DNA of 64,000 nucleotides from Eutypella sp. D-1 (lineage: Eukaryota; Ascomycota; Sordariomycetes; Xylariales; Diatrypaceae), in assembly GCA_023313575.1 (NCBI GenBank), contig JAJTTP010000003.1, positions 1,674,001 to 1,738,000 on the forward strand, in the 5' to 3' direction. Positions 28,083 through 40,302 of the stretch are shown one piece after another (the first letter of the stretch is position 1; every line of letters begins with the position of its first letter). Both the position numbers and the translations under genes were made by a program. Below the pieces are notes generated by a model, which worked only from the letters and a program-made list of their open reading frames with translations, did not search any database and was not told the DNA's origin.

Positions 28083-28246
28083 CATCGGGTCTAGTATAGT
28101 TCCCGAGTAGATAGTGCTGTGTTCCTCTAGCTATGAAACAGGAAGAGAAGGTAATGGGTGTCATACATAGGGCGATAATAGTTTAAATTCGTCTTGAGGA
28201 GCTGTGGGGTGGGAAAGTGAGGAGAATGTTTCTCGTGAAGCTTGTT

Positions 28247-28258
28247 ATTGACGTCAAT
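28247..28258. promoter_or_regulatory. CRE/ATF-type palindrome
   Basis: ATTGACGTCAAT is a 12-bp perfect palindrome around TGACGTCA, the ATF/CREB bZIP consensus. No gene start is nearby, so a regulatory role is uncertain. Confidence 0.25.
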
Positions 28259-31200
28259 GGCTTCAAGCATACTCTGATAAGGCTTATTTTCCCTCAGAAA
28301 CATTCCTTGCTCACACTGTATCATCCATATTGCGAAAAGAGATGGGGAGAGGGGAGAAGTAGAGATTGCTCACCGTTATTCGATGCCATGCCATCTACAT
28401 ACGCCCAACTCCCACCCCCCCTTTCTTCCAGCCCCTCACGCGTCTATACGAATTCCATCGAAGAAAAACTTGACCTATGGAATCCCATCGAGTGCAACCA
28501 ATTACCGCACACTCCGATCCAAGTGACAGATTTTGTTGGGCTGCACCATCTACCCAGGAGCGATCGTCACTGCATGACTTGGCAAGTCTGATTGGAGAGG
28601 AGAGCCGGCAATCGAATCGAACGTGAAGCCTAGGGTCCTATGGAAACTACGTAGACTGATAATCAGATAGGCAAAAAGGAAGCTCATCTTAACACCAGGT
28701 CATGTGGCTGGCTATATAACTATGTTGGAGGGTATAAAGAACACAGCATTAACTACCGCGCGAACTGGACTTGATAGCTAGGGCATGTTGTCATGTTTCT
28801 GTGTGTGTCCGTTGCAGATATGATTTCTGCGCGTATACTGCAATTTCAAGGCCTGTCACGAGATGGAAATTACTTGTGCAAGACGCTGGGCATGATGAGG
28901 TCTAGACTGACAACTATTTCCTCCCTACTAAGTTAAGTTCTATCAAAGAGGGATAGGAGAGGAGAAGGAGGAGCTTGTACGTAAAAACACAGCTCAGGCC
29001 CCATTTCATAAAGTGCCTTGCCCAGAAACTCTAAATACATAGCATTACCACATCATGACCAAGCGGGATCGGACGTCAATAAGACTCAAGCTCGTACTAG
29101 TCAGTTATTTGAGCGCACCCCGAATAAAATAGCGTTACGGTGAAGGTATCGGGAATCCAGTACGAAGTAGGGGGTACCCAGTACTTAAAAGGACCCTTAT
29201 TATCTCAAGCAGAGCTCAATATCTATATGTGCCGAGGGCCAAAGACCAGGTTGTGGTTCCCGCGCATCTTGATTGAAGAATCCTGACTAGACTAGATGCC
29301 CCCTCCCTCCTTCACCGAAGTCCACCCGAGCGGCCGAGTCGTGATTTACTAACGGATCAGTCAGCCGGCAGGTATAGTCGGCCCCCCATTTCCTATCGTA
29401 TGTATTCATGGAGGTTCCTTGGGCAGCATTTGGCACCGCTCTAGAAATCTGGAGGGTTCCGGCGCTGGTCTGCGGGCGGTTCGTCCGGTCAGGCTTGTTC
29501 AGGGAAGCAAGAGAAGGTGGGTGGAGGGTGGAGGGCGTTGCTTCCCCTGGCGTCGAAGGCTAGGTCGAAATCGGGGCTAGCTTTCATGCGCAGACGCGGA
29601 GACATGGTGGACTTGACATTCGTCTTCCGTTAACTGATACCGAACTGCGTACACATACGTACTCATCCTCAGGGTTTCATGGCCCAACAAATCACCCTAC
29701 ATCGTACGTGCCATGCATGAGAGCTATTGCGGGATTCCTTCCCATTATGGGTCGGATAGACGAGCTGAAGGGAAGGTGCGGGAATGCCTAGGAGAATGCC
29801 TCGCTATCAGTCGCTGCGTAATCTCGTGAGGGATGAACGGGTGGGTGGGCAGAGTGATAATTACAACAAGAAGCTAGTTAGTAGGAAGTTAGTCCACTGA
29901 TAATTATAGCGTCTACCACCAAGGTAGTCACTCACACTAGGGCGTGCCTTACGTAGGCTTCCCGTTATAGATTTGTGATCATAGCGATCTTGTCCATACT
30001 ACCTGGAACCTTGAGTTTGATACGAGCCCATCCCCAAGTTAGAACTAAACCAGAGGCATCCTGCATAGGGCTAAGGGGTTTATGGCTGCCCTGTCAAACA
30101 CACGCGGTAGGGTTCCGAATGAACGGCTTCAACAGATCGAGTTAGGTGGGAACTATCTGATGGGAAATTGACCTGTCGACTCTGGGCAAAAACGACGATC
30201 TAGGCAATTACGATCTTAGGCGCATGGGGAAATAGTACACTGCAGGTATCAACTAACGATCAAAGGAGCAAGCCTAATCGGGTATGCGCAAACCAAAGAA
30301 TTCGAAAACAACATCTTGCTAGACAACATTGTGCTGAATTAATGCTGTCCGCTGAAGCCTAAATGTAAGGTAGGAGAACCAGAGCTGTGGCTGTAGATAT
30401 TCTTTCACTTGGTTAGTTGCCTCACATAGTCACTGTAGGAACCAGACTTGCAGATGCATCATCACCTCAGCATTTCATTGGGATTTAACTTCCATTAGGC
30501 GACGTGAAAAAAATGTTCAACTGACTACTCTAATGATCTTAGTGGAGTCAATACGTAGTGTTCATTTACTGCTTCTGGGCGCTCGGCGTACCTGCTACGT
30601 TTTGCTTCGCGTTTCATACATGATATCGTGGGAGACGCAGCCTATACCAAACAGGCTCATCAATTTAAAAGGTTGGGAGACACCACAACCACCTGCCACC
30701 ACGTAACTAGGGATACATGCACATGGGATCACATGAAACCTGGCTTTGGGAGAATTGCCGAATAGTGGAAACCCGCACATCTTCCCTCCCATTGCAATTG
30801 CTTACTATTATTAGGCCTATAAACACTCAGGAGTATATTTAAGGGGTGGGTGCCTGGGAGCAGCCAGCTATCACACAGCTACATAGTTGCTTGTATATCT
30901 ATGGGGACAGATTAGTAGTAATAACATGTAATTACTAGTGTCATGTATTAGGAGCTGATTAGGTTCGATCGGATCTGAGATATTGACCTGTCGTCGGATT
31001 TGAGGTTTCTGGGGGACTCGCTACCGCAGCGATGGGGCGAGACTAGCCTCATAGTCGTAGGTAGGATCTAGAGCTCTAGGTTGCTAGACTGGGCTGACTG
31101 GAATTTTTTTGAGGGGGCGACCGGGGATTGGAGCTTCTGCCGAGAGACATCATTTCAGATGCGATGCAACCTCGATCATGGCTTGATATGCAGGGCACGC

Positions 31201-32357
31201 ATGATGGTGAGGGCAGCAGCATCAGCACTACCATCAGCACTACCACCACATACGCTACCATCCACCACGATGGCTCGGGAGTCCTTGGTCACTAAACCTC
31301 TTCGAGTTCGGTTAGGGTACAAACCACTGGAACCAATCGGCTAATATATCTCCAACTAAAATTTTAGGATTTCCGAGGCGCATAAGCCTCGGTTTGTTAG
31401 TCGGATGGTTAGGGTTTGGCCTGAGTTGTTATAGGGGTAGAAGAATTCTAGAAAACAACAGTGAGGGAACCCAAGACTCTTAACAAGTCTATCGATGTCC
31501 ACCTGAATACTGCTATTTGAATACTAAGCACAACCATCGGGTTTGTATTCTAGGAAAGAAAAGGATTTTCGTCTACTTTGTGTGTGCTGGTCAATTTTTC
31601 TCCATTTTGTCACGTTACATCATTATTGTGCAGCGGATCGAGGGCTTGCTTCCCCTCTCGCATTCAAGGGCGTTGATTTGTTTTGCTAACAAGCGCGGCC
31701 ATAGTCATCAATCCGGTTGGATCGGCAGAGTACTCCCCGAGTTTATGAAAGTAGGAAATTCCTCACAACGTACACACCGCTATTATCGAGCCATTGCCGA
31801 GATCTTACGCATGTAGATGGCCTCGGGGTGGCTCTATGGCGATGACTTACAATTTTTTTCTTCAAAAAAGAAACCAAGAAAACTTAAAGCTATACGAGGT
31901 GACGCGAGGCGAGGGCGACCGAGGCATCGCCACCTCACTCTCCCTATTTCCGTATGTCTTTTAATGTTCTGATGTCGTCGAGTTTCTCGCATCGAGCAGT
32001 AAGTAAGCTACTGATCGGAGAACGATTCCCCGGGATGGCGATCTTGCCTTGCTGCTTCAGCTCCAACGTCCGTACACGATTCATGGGCTTGGCCCAATAA
32101 AAAGGGAGATAGTAGGCCCAGATGGGTAACCCACACCATGTACGCAAGCCACGTCTAGATAAATTGTAGATTGGGGGCGACGCAGGTATAATCCACGTGA
32201 ACATTGATTTTGGGGTGACTCTTGATGACGTGGGCGTGCGACAGTTCGACAAAGCATACATAACCTATGTACACATATTCTTTCGTAGTCCATCTACCGA
32301 CATTTCCCGTTCTTCGTGGCTGGTTGGCTGGGGCTGGTCTGGCTGTCTGGCCTGATA

Positions 32358-32373
32358 GGGGGGGGGGGGGGGG
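32358..32373. repeat. Poly-G run (16)
   Basis: Sixteen consecutive G on the plus strand. The exact length may be affected by sequencing error. Confidence 0.8.
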
Positions 32374-33972
32374 CGGACATATGTACATTTCGGTTTGTAG
32401 ATTTTTCCTTCTGTCGCCCCCCTTTTTACTTCTTTTTCTTCGGTGACCCCGGCAGACGGGCCAATGAACTGCCGACCCCCCTTTAGAATAAGACGACAAT
32501 TGCTGTAGGTGATATTGGCATGGGAGTAGGGTCATTGCAAAATAATGGCAAGGATTCCTGCTACATTCTTACTTATGTAGCGCCCGTTGTGTTCTCGCGC
32601 ATAGAACTGGCATTCGACTGGCGGAGGGGGATGTGAGGGGAGCGAGAGGAGTAGAAGCGGTGTGCAGTCAGTGAGTGGAAAGTGGGAATGGGAAGTGGGC
32701 GTGGCGATTTGCGCCTCCCGGGAAGTGGGATCGGTGAAATCGGCCTGTTTACCCCTCTGCTTGTCTGTCCGTCTTCCCGCCTCTCTATCTCTGTCTCTGC
32801 CTTTCAACCTCGGCCTTCGATCCTCGAAACCTTGATGCAATTTGTTTTGGTTCTCATGCGGGTTGCGTGGCTACATACGGGAGTCTCATCTATGCATTGA
32901 ATTTGAGGTGGGTTTGTTCTGGTGGTCTATTTTATGATTGCGTCCTTCAACGAGAGTGAATATTGCAATATGATAGCTGCCTACTCCGCCCACACCAAGG
33001 TATATGTGATTGTGATATTGACATGTCGTTGAAATATACTCTTTTTGGCGCCATCTGACCTTTTTAGATAGTTGTAATTATCGCTACTACTGGTCTAGTC
33101 GCATCGACATAACGGCGAGGTGCTTGTGGCCCTGCCTTAAAGCGTTAAGTTGTTTAATGTGATGTAGATGCATTCACGCTTGTTTAGCCCATCCAAATAT
33201 TCGGGTCGCCAGATTACGCCAGATGCGCGTTGGTCAGCGTTCGCCCTAAAAAGGAAAGGGAAAAAGAAAAGAAAAGAACTATAGGTACTTAAAAACCGCC
33301 AAACAAAAAGTCAGTCATGACAGATCATTTTAGCGGAAAATCCTCTGGGGAACCAAACCAGGGGACCTTGAAGCAAACCAAACAGATACATGAACAACTA
33401 GCACGTAGGTACGTAATTACCTGTCACATGTGATGGTGGCTCACCTCAGGTAATCGATCAGGTAAGGAAATTTTATTTTGATGTCCTTTCCTGTCTCATC
33501 TCGTAATGAGGGACCTGCTTGCCTGTATGGTGGCGCAGCTGGAAATCCGATGCCCCGAAGCGGCCGAGCGGCAGGTTTGCCATGCGCCATGCGCTTATGC
33601 TTGCCATGGTCAAACGGGTTGAAACCAAACTCGGCTTCGCCAATGACACTGACGATCCTCGAAAGGTGGTTGCGATATTCGCGTATGAAGTACTATGAAC
33701 TGACACAGTGTGTAACTTTGAGAAGCCCGCAGCCCGCCCGGACCCTGCGGACATACTCACCCTACTTTGTTGAACCCTACGCTGGCCTACCAAGGTTGTA
33801 CTGACCAATTTGTACGAATACTTCCTGTTTCTTCTCTGCCAGGACCCCCAGACCCCTCTCTGCAGAAGGGAGCATGGGTCTGGAACATACGTGAAATCGG
33901 GGGTTTCCAGAAATATAGTACCAGCTGACCTGATTTCGGGTCCCACCAGCCAGTATTTTTATTCCTGCACGA

Positions 33973-34001
33973 CCCCTTAACAACGCTTTTTGAGGGGTCG
34001 G
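33973..34001. repeat. Short inverted repeat GACCCC/GGGGTC
   Basis: GACCCCT and AGGGGTC arms are separated by about 15 bases and could form a small stem. Confidence 0.6.
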
Positions 34002-34082
34002 GAACCTTCCCGACGGGTTTCCAAGTCCGGCCAGATTTCCATGGCACCTCGGCCCAGAAATTCAGCCCAAGACACGGCATCA

Positions 34083-34152
34083 GTCGGCTTCACGGTATGG
34101 GAAAAAGCCGACCCCCACCCCCCTGACCGACCACCCGCTGTCAGGGTGGGTG
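34083..34152. repeat. Two adjacent hairpins
   Basis: GTCGGCTT (34083-34090) pairs exactly with AAGCCGAC (34105-34112). Immediately after, an ACCC/CCCTGA arm (about 34117-34126) pairs imperfectly with TCAGGGTGGGT (34141-34151). Confidence 0.6.
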
Positions 34153-37100
34153 TGCGCCGGAGCTTCTGGTCATGTCAATGATGGCCTGTACGTATATATC
34201 GCATGCATGTACTGCGTTCATGGGTGCCGGCGCATTATGCATGCTATACCGAGATAAACAAGAAGATGTCAGTCAATTCTATAGGACGACAGGGTGTATG
34301 GAGTACGGAAGAATGTCGCGGAGAAGAGGTCGTTCCTCGACAATATAAGCAGTCTATGGGCATGGTTTTTTATTTGTGCTCCAATGCCACGCGAAGACCC
34401 TCGCCGCTATTTCATCGGGGCTTATTATACCACCTAGGTTGCTAGGCTACATAGTATGTATCTAGGGGGGTTGACAGACAGGCAGGGAATCCTGAACATA
34501 TGAAGCACAGTCCACATGTCTCGGTCACTGAATCCTCTCCTACGAACTCCTTATTAGCTTTACCATATAAGTCAATCCTTCAGGGGTCACAAACACGGCA
34601 ACTTAGTGCTGTCTCTATTTATGTAAGCATGATTCGATAACGCATGGCATAAGGCACAGTCATTATACAGCTAGGTATCCAACTTTTTGTATATTCCATT
34701 TGTCACAACAACATTAGATGAAAGTAAGTAAGAAGTTCTCTTTACAAGGGAGAATCCCACCCACTTGCCACTCAACCACTCATATGACAGAAGAGCACCC
34801 TCGCCTCTCTAGCATTCTAGAGAACATCAGAGAAAAGCTCTTGATATCGTCATAACACATACAAGTGGGCTCACAGGCAGCCAGATCTCTTAGGCTCCTC
34901 TCACGCGACGACCCAATCCTATTTTGTCGGCGTCGGTTCCTCGATACGTAAACTAACACCGAGTTCCCACTCAACCATCCCCCCTCCCCCCCTCGTGTCA
35001 GGGATCCTCGTCGCGTCTCTGGAATACCAAATTCGGAGTGTTGCGGAATATCGCGCGGAGAACCCACCCAGCGCCGAGAAAGAAGAGGAGTTGTTCCAAG
35101 CAGACCCCACCCACCCCTCGAAGAAACCCAGGAGATCCCTCGCAGCTACGTATGTACGTAGGGACGTAACCCTCGTCGGTTGTGATGATGAGCTTCTCGG
35201 GTCACACCACCGCGTCTATGTAGCCGCAAGCTCATCCCAGAGGCGGTAATGGGGTGTGGACTACCTCGTCGCTACTCCCCAAGAGCCGCCCCAATCGCCC
35301 TACTAGTTAGGTACGAACAGTGACTTCGTCGACGGCGTCACCCACTTATCGAATATCCCGCGAAACCCACCCGGCTATTCTGGCGACCGAGCTGCCGAAC
35401 GTGGTGGCCATAATGGATCAGAAGAACGTGGTAGCGGCGGCCTTGGGTGCCCACAGTACGTGTCACAAAACCCGCTACGGAGGTAGAGATATTTCAGGGG
35501 CAAAGGCACGAGTCAGAGGGTTATCCGGCACCGGCGCAAGTGTTCTCGGCACTAGATCCGCAGAAGGGAAACTACATATTCCTCGAGATCTAGGGCTAGT
35601 CCTAATCCTTGATAGAGACTGTCGATTTTCCAACACCGTCTCGAAAATCGCGCCAGCGGACTCGACTTGGCTACTACGCTATAGATCCGGGAATCTGGAG
35701 AAAGATGGCGCAGCACAGAAAAAGATGCGCACTAATCAGAAGCGCATGGCATCGACCAATCCAGAGAAAACGATATAAAACAGATGAGAGCAACTAGACG
35801 ACAGATCTATAATTCATCACTATAGATTCAAACATTAGTTTGCTAAGGATCTACCGACTGCCTATGTATTAAACAGGGACAACGATACAATCGTCTAATA
35901 TTTGACTGGATCCACCAATAAAAAGCAAACCTCGAAAACCTCGAAAAGAGGAAGAATAGAAAACATGAAAATACCGCCGAAGCCGAACAGAATAATCCGT
36001 AGATAGAAGCCTACTCTGCCAGTACATGATATTCTGACTAATAAAAGTATACAGTGCGGAACATATAGAATCGGAGATAGAAGACAGAATGCAGAGAGAG
36101 AGAAAAAAAAACTGCCCATTCTCTTGACCATCCCAGACTAAAGGGTTATATCGTCCGAGAGTGGGTCAACAATCCTGGTTACGTGCTAAATTTCTACCAA
36201 ACTGCCTTCCTCTCAGGGCCATACAGGATCGCCCTAGGTTGCTTGTAGGCAATACCATGCAATACATTTGCATGGACAGGGATTCCAAAAGATGCTACCC
36301 TACCACTTGAAATTGTGATACTTGTACCAGACAGGAGGACATCGTTAGCCAGCAGCAGCCAGAATGCAAGGATGCCAGGACGCGTTCTCCGTTGCTGTAC
36401 CCATTGTCTACCTACAATACATAATAACTTATTGTTTTGATATCTTCTAGGTTTACCTGTAAATATCTTGCATCCTGAAGTACCCGATAGCTGTAGTGTA
36501 TTTACATAGGCAGTCATTACCTCATGTTAAGTGAATATGAAATTTTGGTTATATCTGGCCTCCATGATAACAGCTTCGGCCTACGTAGAAAGAAAGACGG
36601 CTTGAATTATTTCATCCTGAAGACGATATACAAGGTAAAGTTGGGAATATGTGAGCAGAAGTATGGCCCATGGTTCTTGGATAGAACAGGTACAAACACA
36701 CACCCAAGTAGTGTATACCTGGGTAGGTCTTACAGTAATTGAATGCCTCCAATGTGTGCCTGCCAGACTGTTGTAAATGTATTATCGGCAATATCTTCCC
36801 TCTACCCGAGGATGGGCCACTAAGCTGCTCTATAGACATACAAGATACATGATACATAACAGATCATGCAGAACGCAGGGCAGTATGTAGACGTACTTTT
36901 GTTTTGATTTTTATTTCGTTTTTCGGTTTTCATTTTCCCTTATGGGCCTGTCATAATGGTGGTTAGTGATGGGTCATTTTCATGATGACAACTTTGTCCT
37001 CATTCCTCTCAACCCCCTGTCCATGAACTGATTAATAACCCACACATCAACTCTATTCAGCCTCTCTGCTCCACATACAAAGTACATGGTCACCATCCAC

Positions 37101-37964
37101 CTACCCAGCCAGCACTTATATGTAAGTATCTCAGGCCTTTTAACAGCACTCAGCAGTACATGGATAGATAGCATACTAGTAGTAGTATGTGCTCAATCAA
37201 GATGCATATGCCTGCTATGCAGGCATGGTACTTGTCCCCACACTGTGTTCTCTGGCTTGTTTTCATCCTACCTAGGCAGTTAGGTAACCACATATGCACA
37301 AAGTACCTGGCCAAGCTGTGCAAGGGGCATAGTATGTATGTACAGGCATGCTTCCAGGTTATCATGGCAGCCGTCATTATAAGGAATATAGCGCTATTCT
37401 GATGTACATGAATCCTTACCTAATTATATTGTCCGATCTGTTTGGTGTCCCTGTAGCATGAGAAAATACGTAGCAGTATGTACTTCTGCCTTACCTTGAG
37501 ATACAAACAGTGTGATAATTAGTCAGTTGTACATTGTTGGGGGAGGGCACAGATATCGCATCCCATAGGTAACTGTAACAATCAGGACAGTGAATAATTA
37601 CTACAAAGTAATGTTTATCAGCACGTTTAATGGATGTAGGCCAGGATATGCACGTGGCAGAGAGAATGATTGGATAGATAGAATAGGCTGGGTACCCTTG
37701 TTATCCAGGTGGGATCAATCAGAGACCGTGCATATTGTACATTGGGCATGTACATTGGGTAATGTTCTGCGGCTGTATATAGTACTTTGGTCGTAGTGGG
37801 TCGGCCCCATGTTTCCATGTATCCATATCCTGGTTCTTATTCTCGAGTAAGAACTCATCTACTGCACCTGACCTGACTGGCCTGCATTCATCTCTTCTTT
37901 GGCTAGAGTCTTTGGTATAAGATGTATGATAAACGGGAATAGGGCGCTAGCACTTGATTTCAAG

Positions 37965-38014
37965 TTCAATCAGAGACAGAACCTACATAGAGACAGAACC
38001 TGTCTCTAATTGAA
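37965..38014. repeat. 15-bp inverted repeat with 20-base loop
   Basis: TTCAATCAGAGACAG (37965-37979) is the reverse complement of CTGTCTCTAATTGAA (38000-38014) at 14 of 15 positions. The loop carries a second copy of AGAGACAGAACC, so an alternative shorter stem (GAGACAG/CTGTCTC with a 3-base loop) competes. Confidence 0.8.
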
Positions 38015-38500
38015 TGTAATATGCAAAGCATTGTACATACATTTATACCTACATTGGTATACACCAAGGTAACTACGTCGAAGCCCTGCTAATGTGTAAA
38101 AGTGACTTAACCTTGTTTTTCCTTGTGGGGCAAGTTTGTTCTTCAATTAGATTCATGAGAGATATCAGGGCCATTTAACATTCAATACCTGGGTAATACC
38201 CGTGGACCCTAACAGGTATAGAAGCCCAGGAGATACAAGGTACCCCTAAAATATATGTACCGAGTTGAAAAACGGGCATGTGCGCAGCTGTGAATAAGAA
38301 GTAGGTAAACAGAGATGCCTACAGTAGGTACATTCACATTGTACAGACAGGGATTCGTAAAGTATTGTACCTACCTCTCGTTAACTTGTATGTACACTTT
38401 TCGCTCCTCCTTCTACGTAGGTAGGTACCTATCCACAGAATATGAACAACAGTATGTAGCAAAAGCGGTGGTATCCTTTTACGTCTAATTTCTCTCCCGC

Positions 38501-40302
38501 CCTCTCTCTACCTATCCACTTCCCAATCTTCCTTTCATTTTTTCCCCAATTGATTCTTATTCAGGTCAATTTTCCGTTTGTTGAAATCAATTCCCCCCAG
38601 ACATACCTCACCTGGTCCAGAATTCCTAACTTTCACATCTGCATCCAAACAGTTCAAGTCCATCAAGTCAGTCACTTCATTGATGAAATCGTGCGATGTA
38701 ACTGTAGATGTGCCTTGACAAGACCGCATATTAAAAAAAAACCCTACTTGCGCCCACCTTTTTTTGCACTAAACGCACTAATCTATAATTTTCCCTGGGA
38801 GCCGCCCGAATTTTGAGCGAGGCTAAACCTCATTTACGACTAGGCCTTTCTGTTCAACCTACTAAGTAGGTGGTCTTGTCGTCACCAGAGGTCCCATTAT
38901 ATGCGAGAGCAACGCAACAACAAGATCCAAGTCTTTCACCTGCACTAGCATACCCTGATCAAAAGATACCTCGACTACCTCAACTACTACCACTACGCCC
39001 TACTCCTACCTACGCCTTATTCTTACTGTTATTACTACTACTGCTACTACTACCTATTACTTCCCCTCCCTCACATACACACACACACACACACATTCTC
39101 TGCACGTCACCCTAATCTACATCCCATTACTAGTGCACAAGGTTATTACTTGTGCCCACACCTGAAGGCAAACCTAACCTTTCTCTAAAGAGTCAGTTTA
39201 GTTGCCGTCAGGGATTTTCGCTTTAGTGGATCTTCTCTGAACTCCAGAAAGGAAGAGAAGGGTCAAAAAAAATCAAAAAAGAGGACTCACCTCTCTGTCT
39301 CTCTCCCCGAGACTAACAGACGGACTGAAATATCGACCGGCCCGAACTTTATCTACCACCCTCATTCTCTCACTTACGACGCTTGCCCCTGGTACTTATC
39401 TCTCCGGCTCATCATCTACCAGTAATAAGAGTGCTACAAGTAGTCACCTTGACCTAAGCAGCTTCTGGCATCGTCTGTTTTCACCAACCATTCCAAAATT
39501 TGCAGGCACTAGTTTAGTCAGGCCAGCCACATTTTTCTCTAAGCCCTCTAATCATCTCCACCTCTCGGCTTTGCGCTTCTGAATCGAGTATCAAGGTCTG
39601 GGTTTTGGTATCCTGGGTATCCCCATTTTCGAAACATTGCGGTACAGCCCTGCATTGAGAAACTCAAGGAAAGAGGGGGATCATCCAGCGCGAATCTTGC
39701 CTTGCGCGTACTGTTACCTACACACCATATTTCCATCTTGCTAAACAATTTCCCGCTCTTCAAACTCACACAAGCCGTATTCCAATTCCGGTGCGGGTGT
39801 GTTATCCGGGATCGCGTCTTTCACTTGTTGGTGGTGAACCGCAAGGAAACCAGGTCTGCCTAGTCCTAAATCTATCTACGTTAACTGCGCGCTTGGGTCT
39901 CTACGATCAGACCTGAGCTCAGGGCCCCTTGGCATCCTTCTCCTAGACGCAGCTAGAGGCCGTACTGCCTCCACTGGGGACTGCTGCACGACTCGGTTTG
40001 GAGCAGATGTGGATCTAGCTCAAGTCCATTTCGTCCGACTAAAGCCAGTGTGGACTCGGGAGATCACGCTCTATCGCTCTAGTTCCTAGATCAGTCTTCC
40101 GTCACTCGATCAGACCGTGCCAACTAAATACCGGCTTGGGACCAGCGCTGCCGCAGGTTGGCTTTCGCCAAAACTTTATCCTTTATACTCAAAGTAGTGT
40201 TCTGGCCATCCAAGACTCCGTTGTCCAGTGCTCAAGGCCGGGTCAAGGACTAAAAGTGCCCTGGTCTTCCCTACTTTTTACCCGTTCCCTGGTAGCTGTA
40301 GT
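38501..40302 (+). promoter_or_regulatory. Probable CON7 promoter and long C/T-rich leader
   Basis: About 1.8 kb upstream of the CON7 ATG is dominated by C, T and A on the plus strand, as in leaders of many fungal regulator genes. It has an (AC)n run at 39077-39094 and pyrimidine tracts around 39285-39310. Leader introns may exist but cannot be fixed without transcripts. Confidence 0.4.
39077..39094. repeat. (AC)n microsatellite
   Basis: About nine AC units lie in the probable CON7 leader region. Confidence 0.9.

Larger units (their letters stand above)
23527..28200. other. Gene desert, part 1
   Basis: Sequence of mixed composition after AA9. Every open frame is below about 100 codons and none shows a motif, splice logic or codon bias I recognise. 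It holds a TGAC/TGGC tetranucleotide repeat at 27446-27490 and a strong hairpin at 28052-28082. No TE open frame or terminal repeat was identified. Confidence 0.5.
28201..33400. other. Gene desert, part 2
   Basis: No supported gene. Features seen are a CRE palindrome at 28247-28258, a CAGCACTACCAT-like repeat near 31205-31260, and a run of 16 G at 32358-32373. The longest ORFs (up to 126 codons) have no recognisable domain, and most do not start with ATG. Confidence 0.5.
33401..38500. other. Gene desert, part 3
   Basis: No supported gene. The 33.4-36.2 kb part is richer in G+C and holds ORFs of 157 (33473-33946, minus) and 152 codons (35320-35778, plus) without recognisable domains. The 36.2-38.5 kb part is rich in short TGTA/TACA and TAGGTA words. 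Inverted repeats lie at 33973-34001, 34083-34152 and 37965-38014. Confidence 0.5.

Noticed and set aside
31076..31261. 61-codon ORF with a signal-peptide-like start
   Set aside because: The hydrophobic Val/Leu/Met start is encoded by a short repeat (GGTAGTGCTGAT type), so it is probably low-complexity coincidence.
33473..33946. 157-codon minus-strand ORF in the desert
   Set aside because: No recognisable motif, no splice partners, and a neighbouring overlapping frame looks equally plausible; length alone is weak evidence.
35320..35778. 152-codon plus-strand ORF in the desert
   Set aside because: No recognisable domain. A homology search would decide; a hit in another species would revive it.
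35895..36131. 78-codon hydrophobic minus-strand ORF
   Set aside because: Has an ATG and membrane-like segments, but Phe/Leu-rich products arise easily from A/G-rich sequence read in antisense; no further support.
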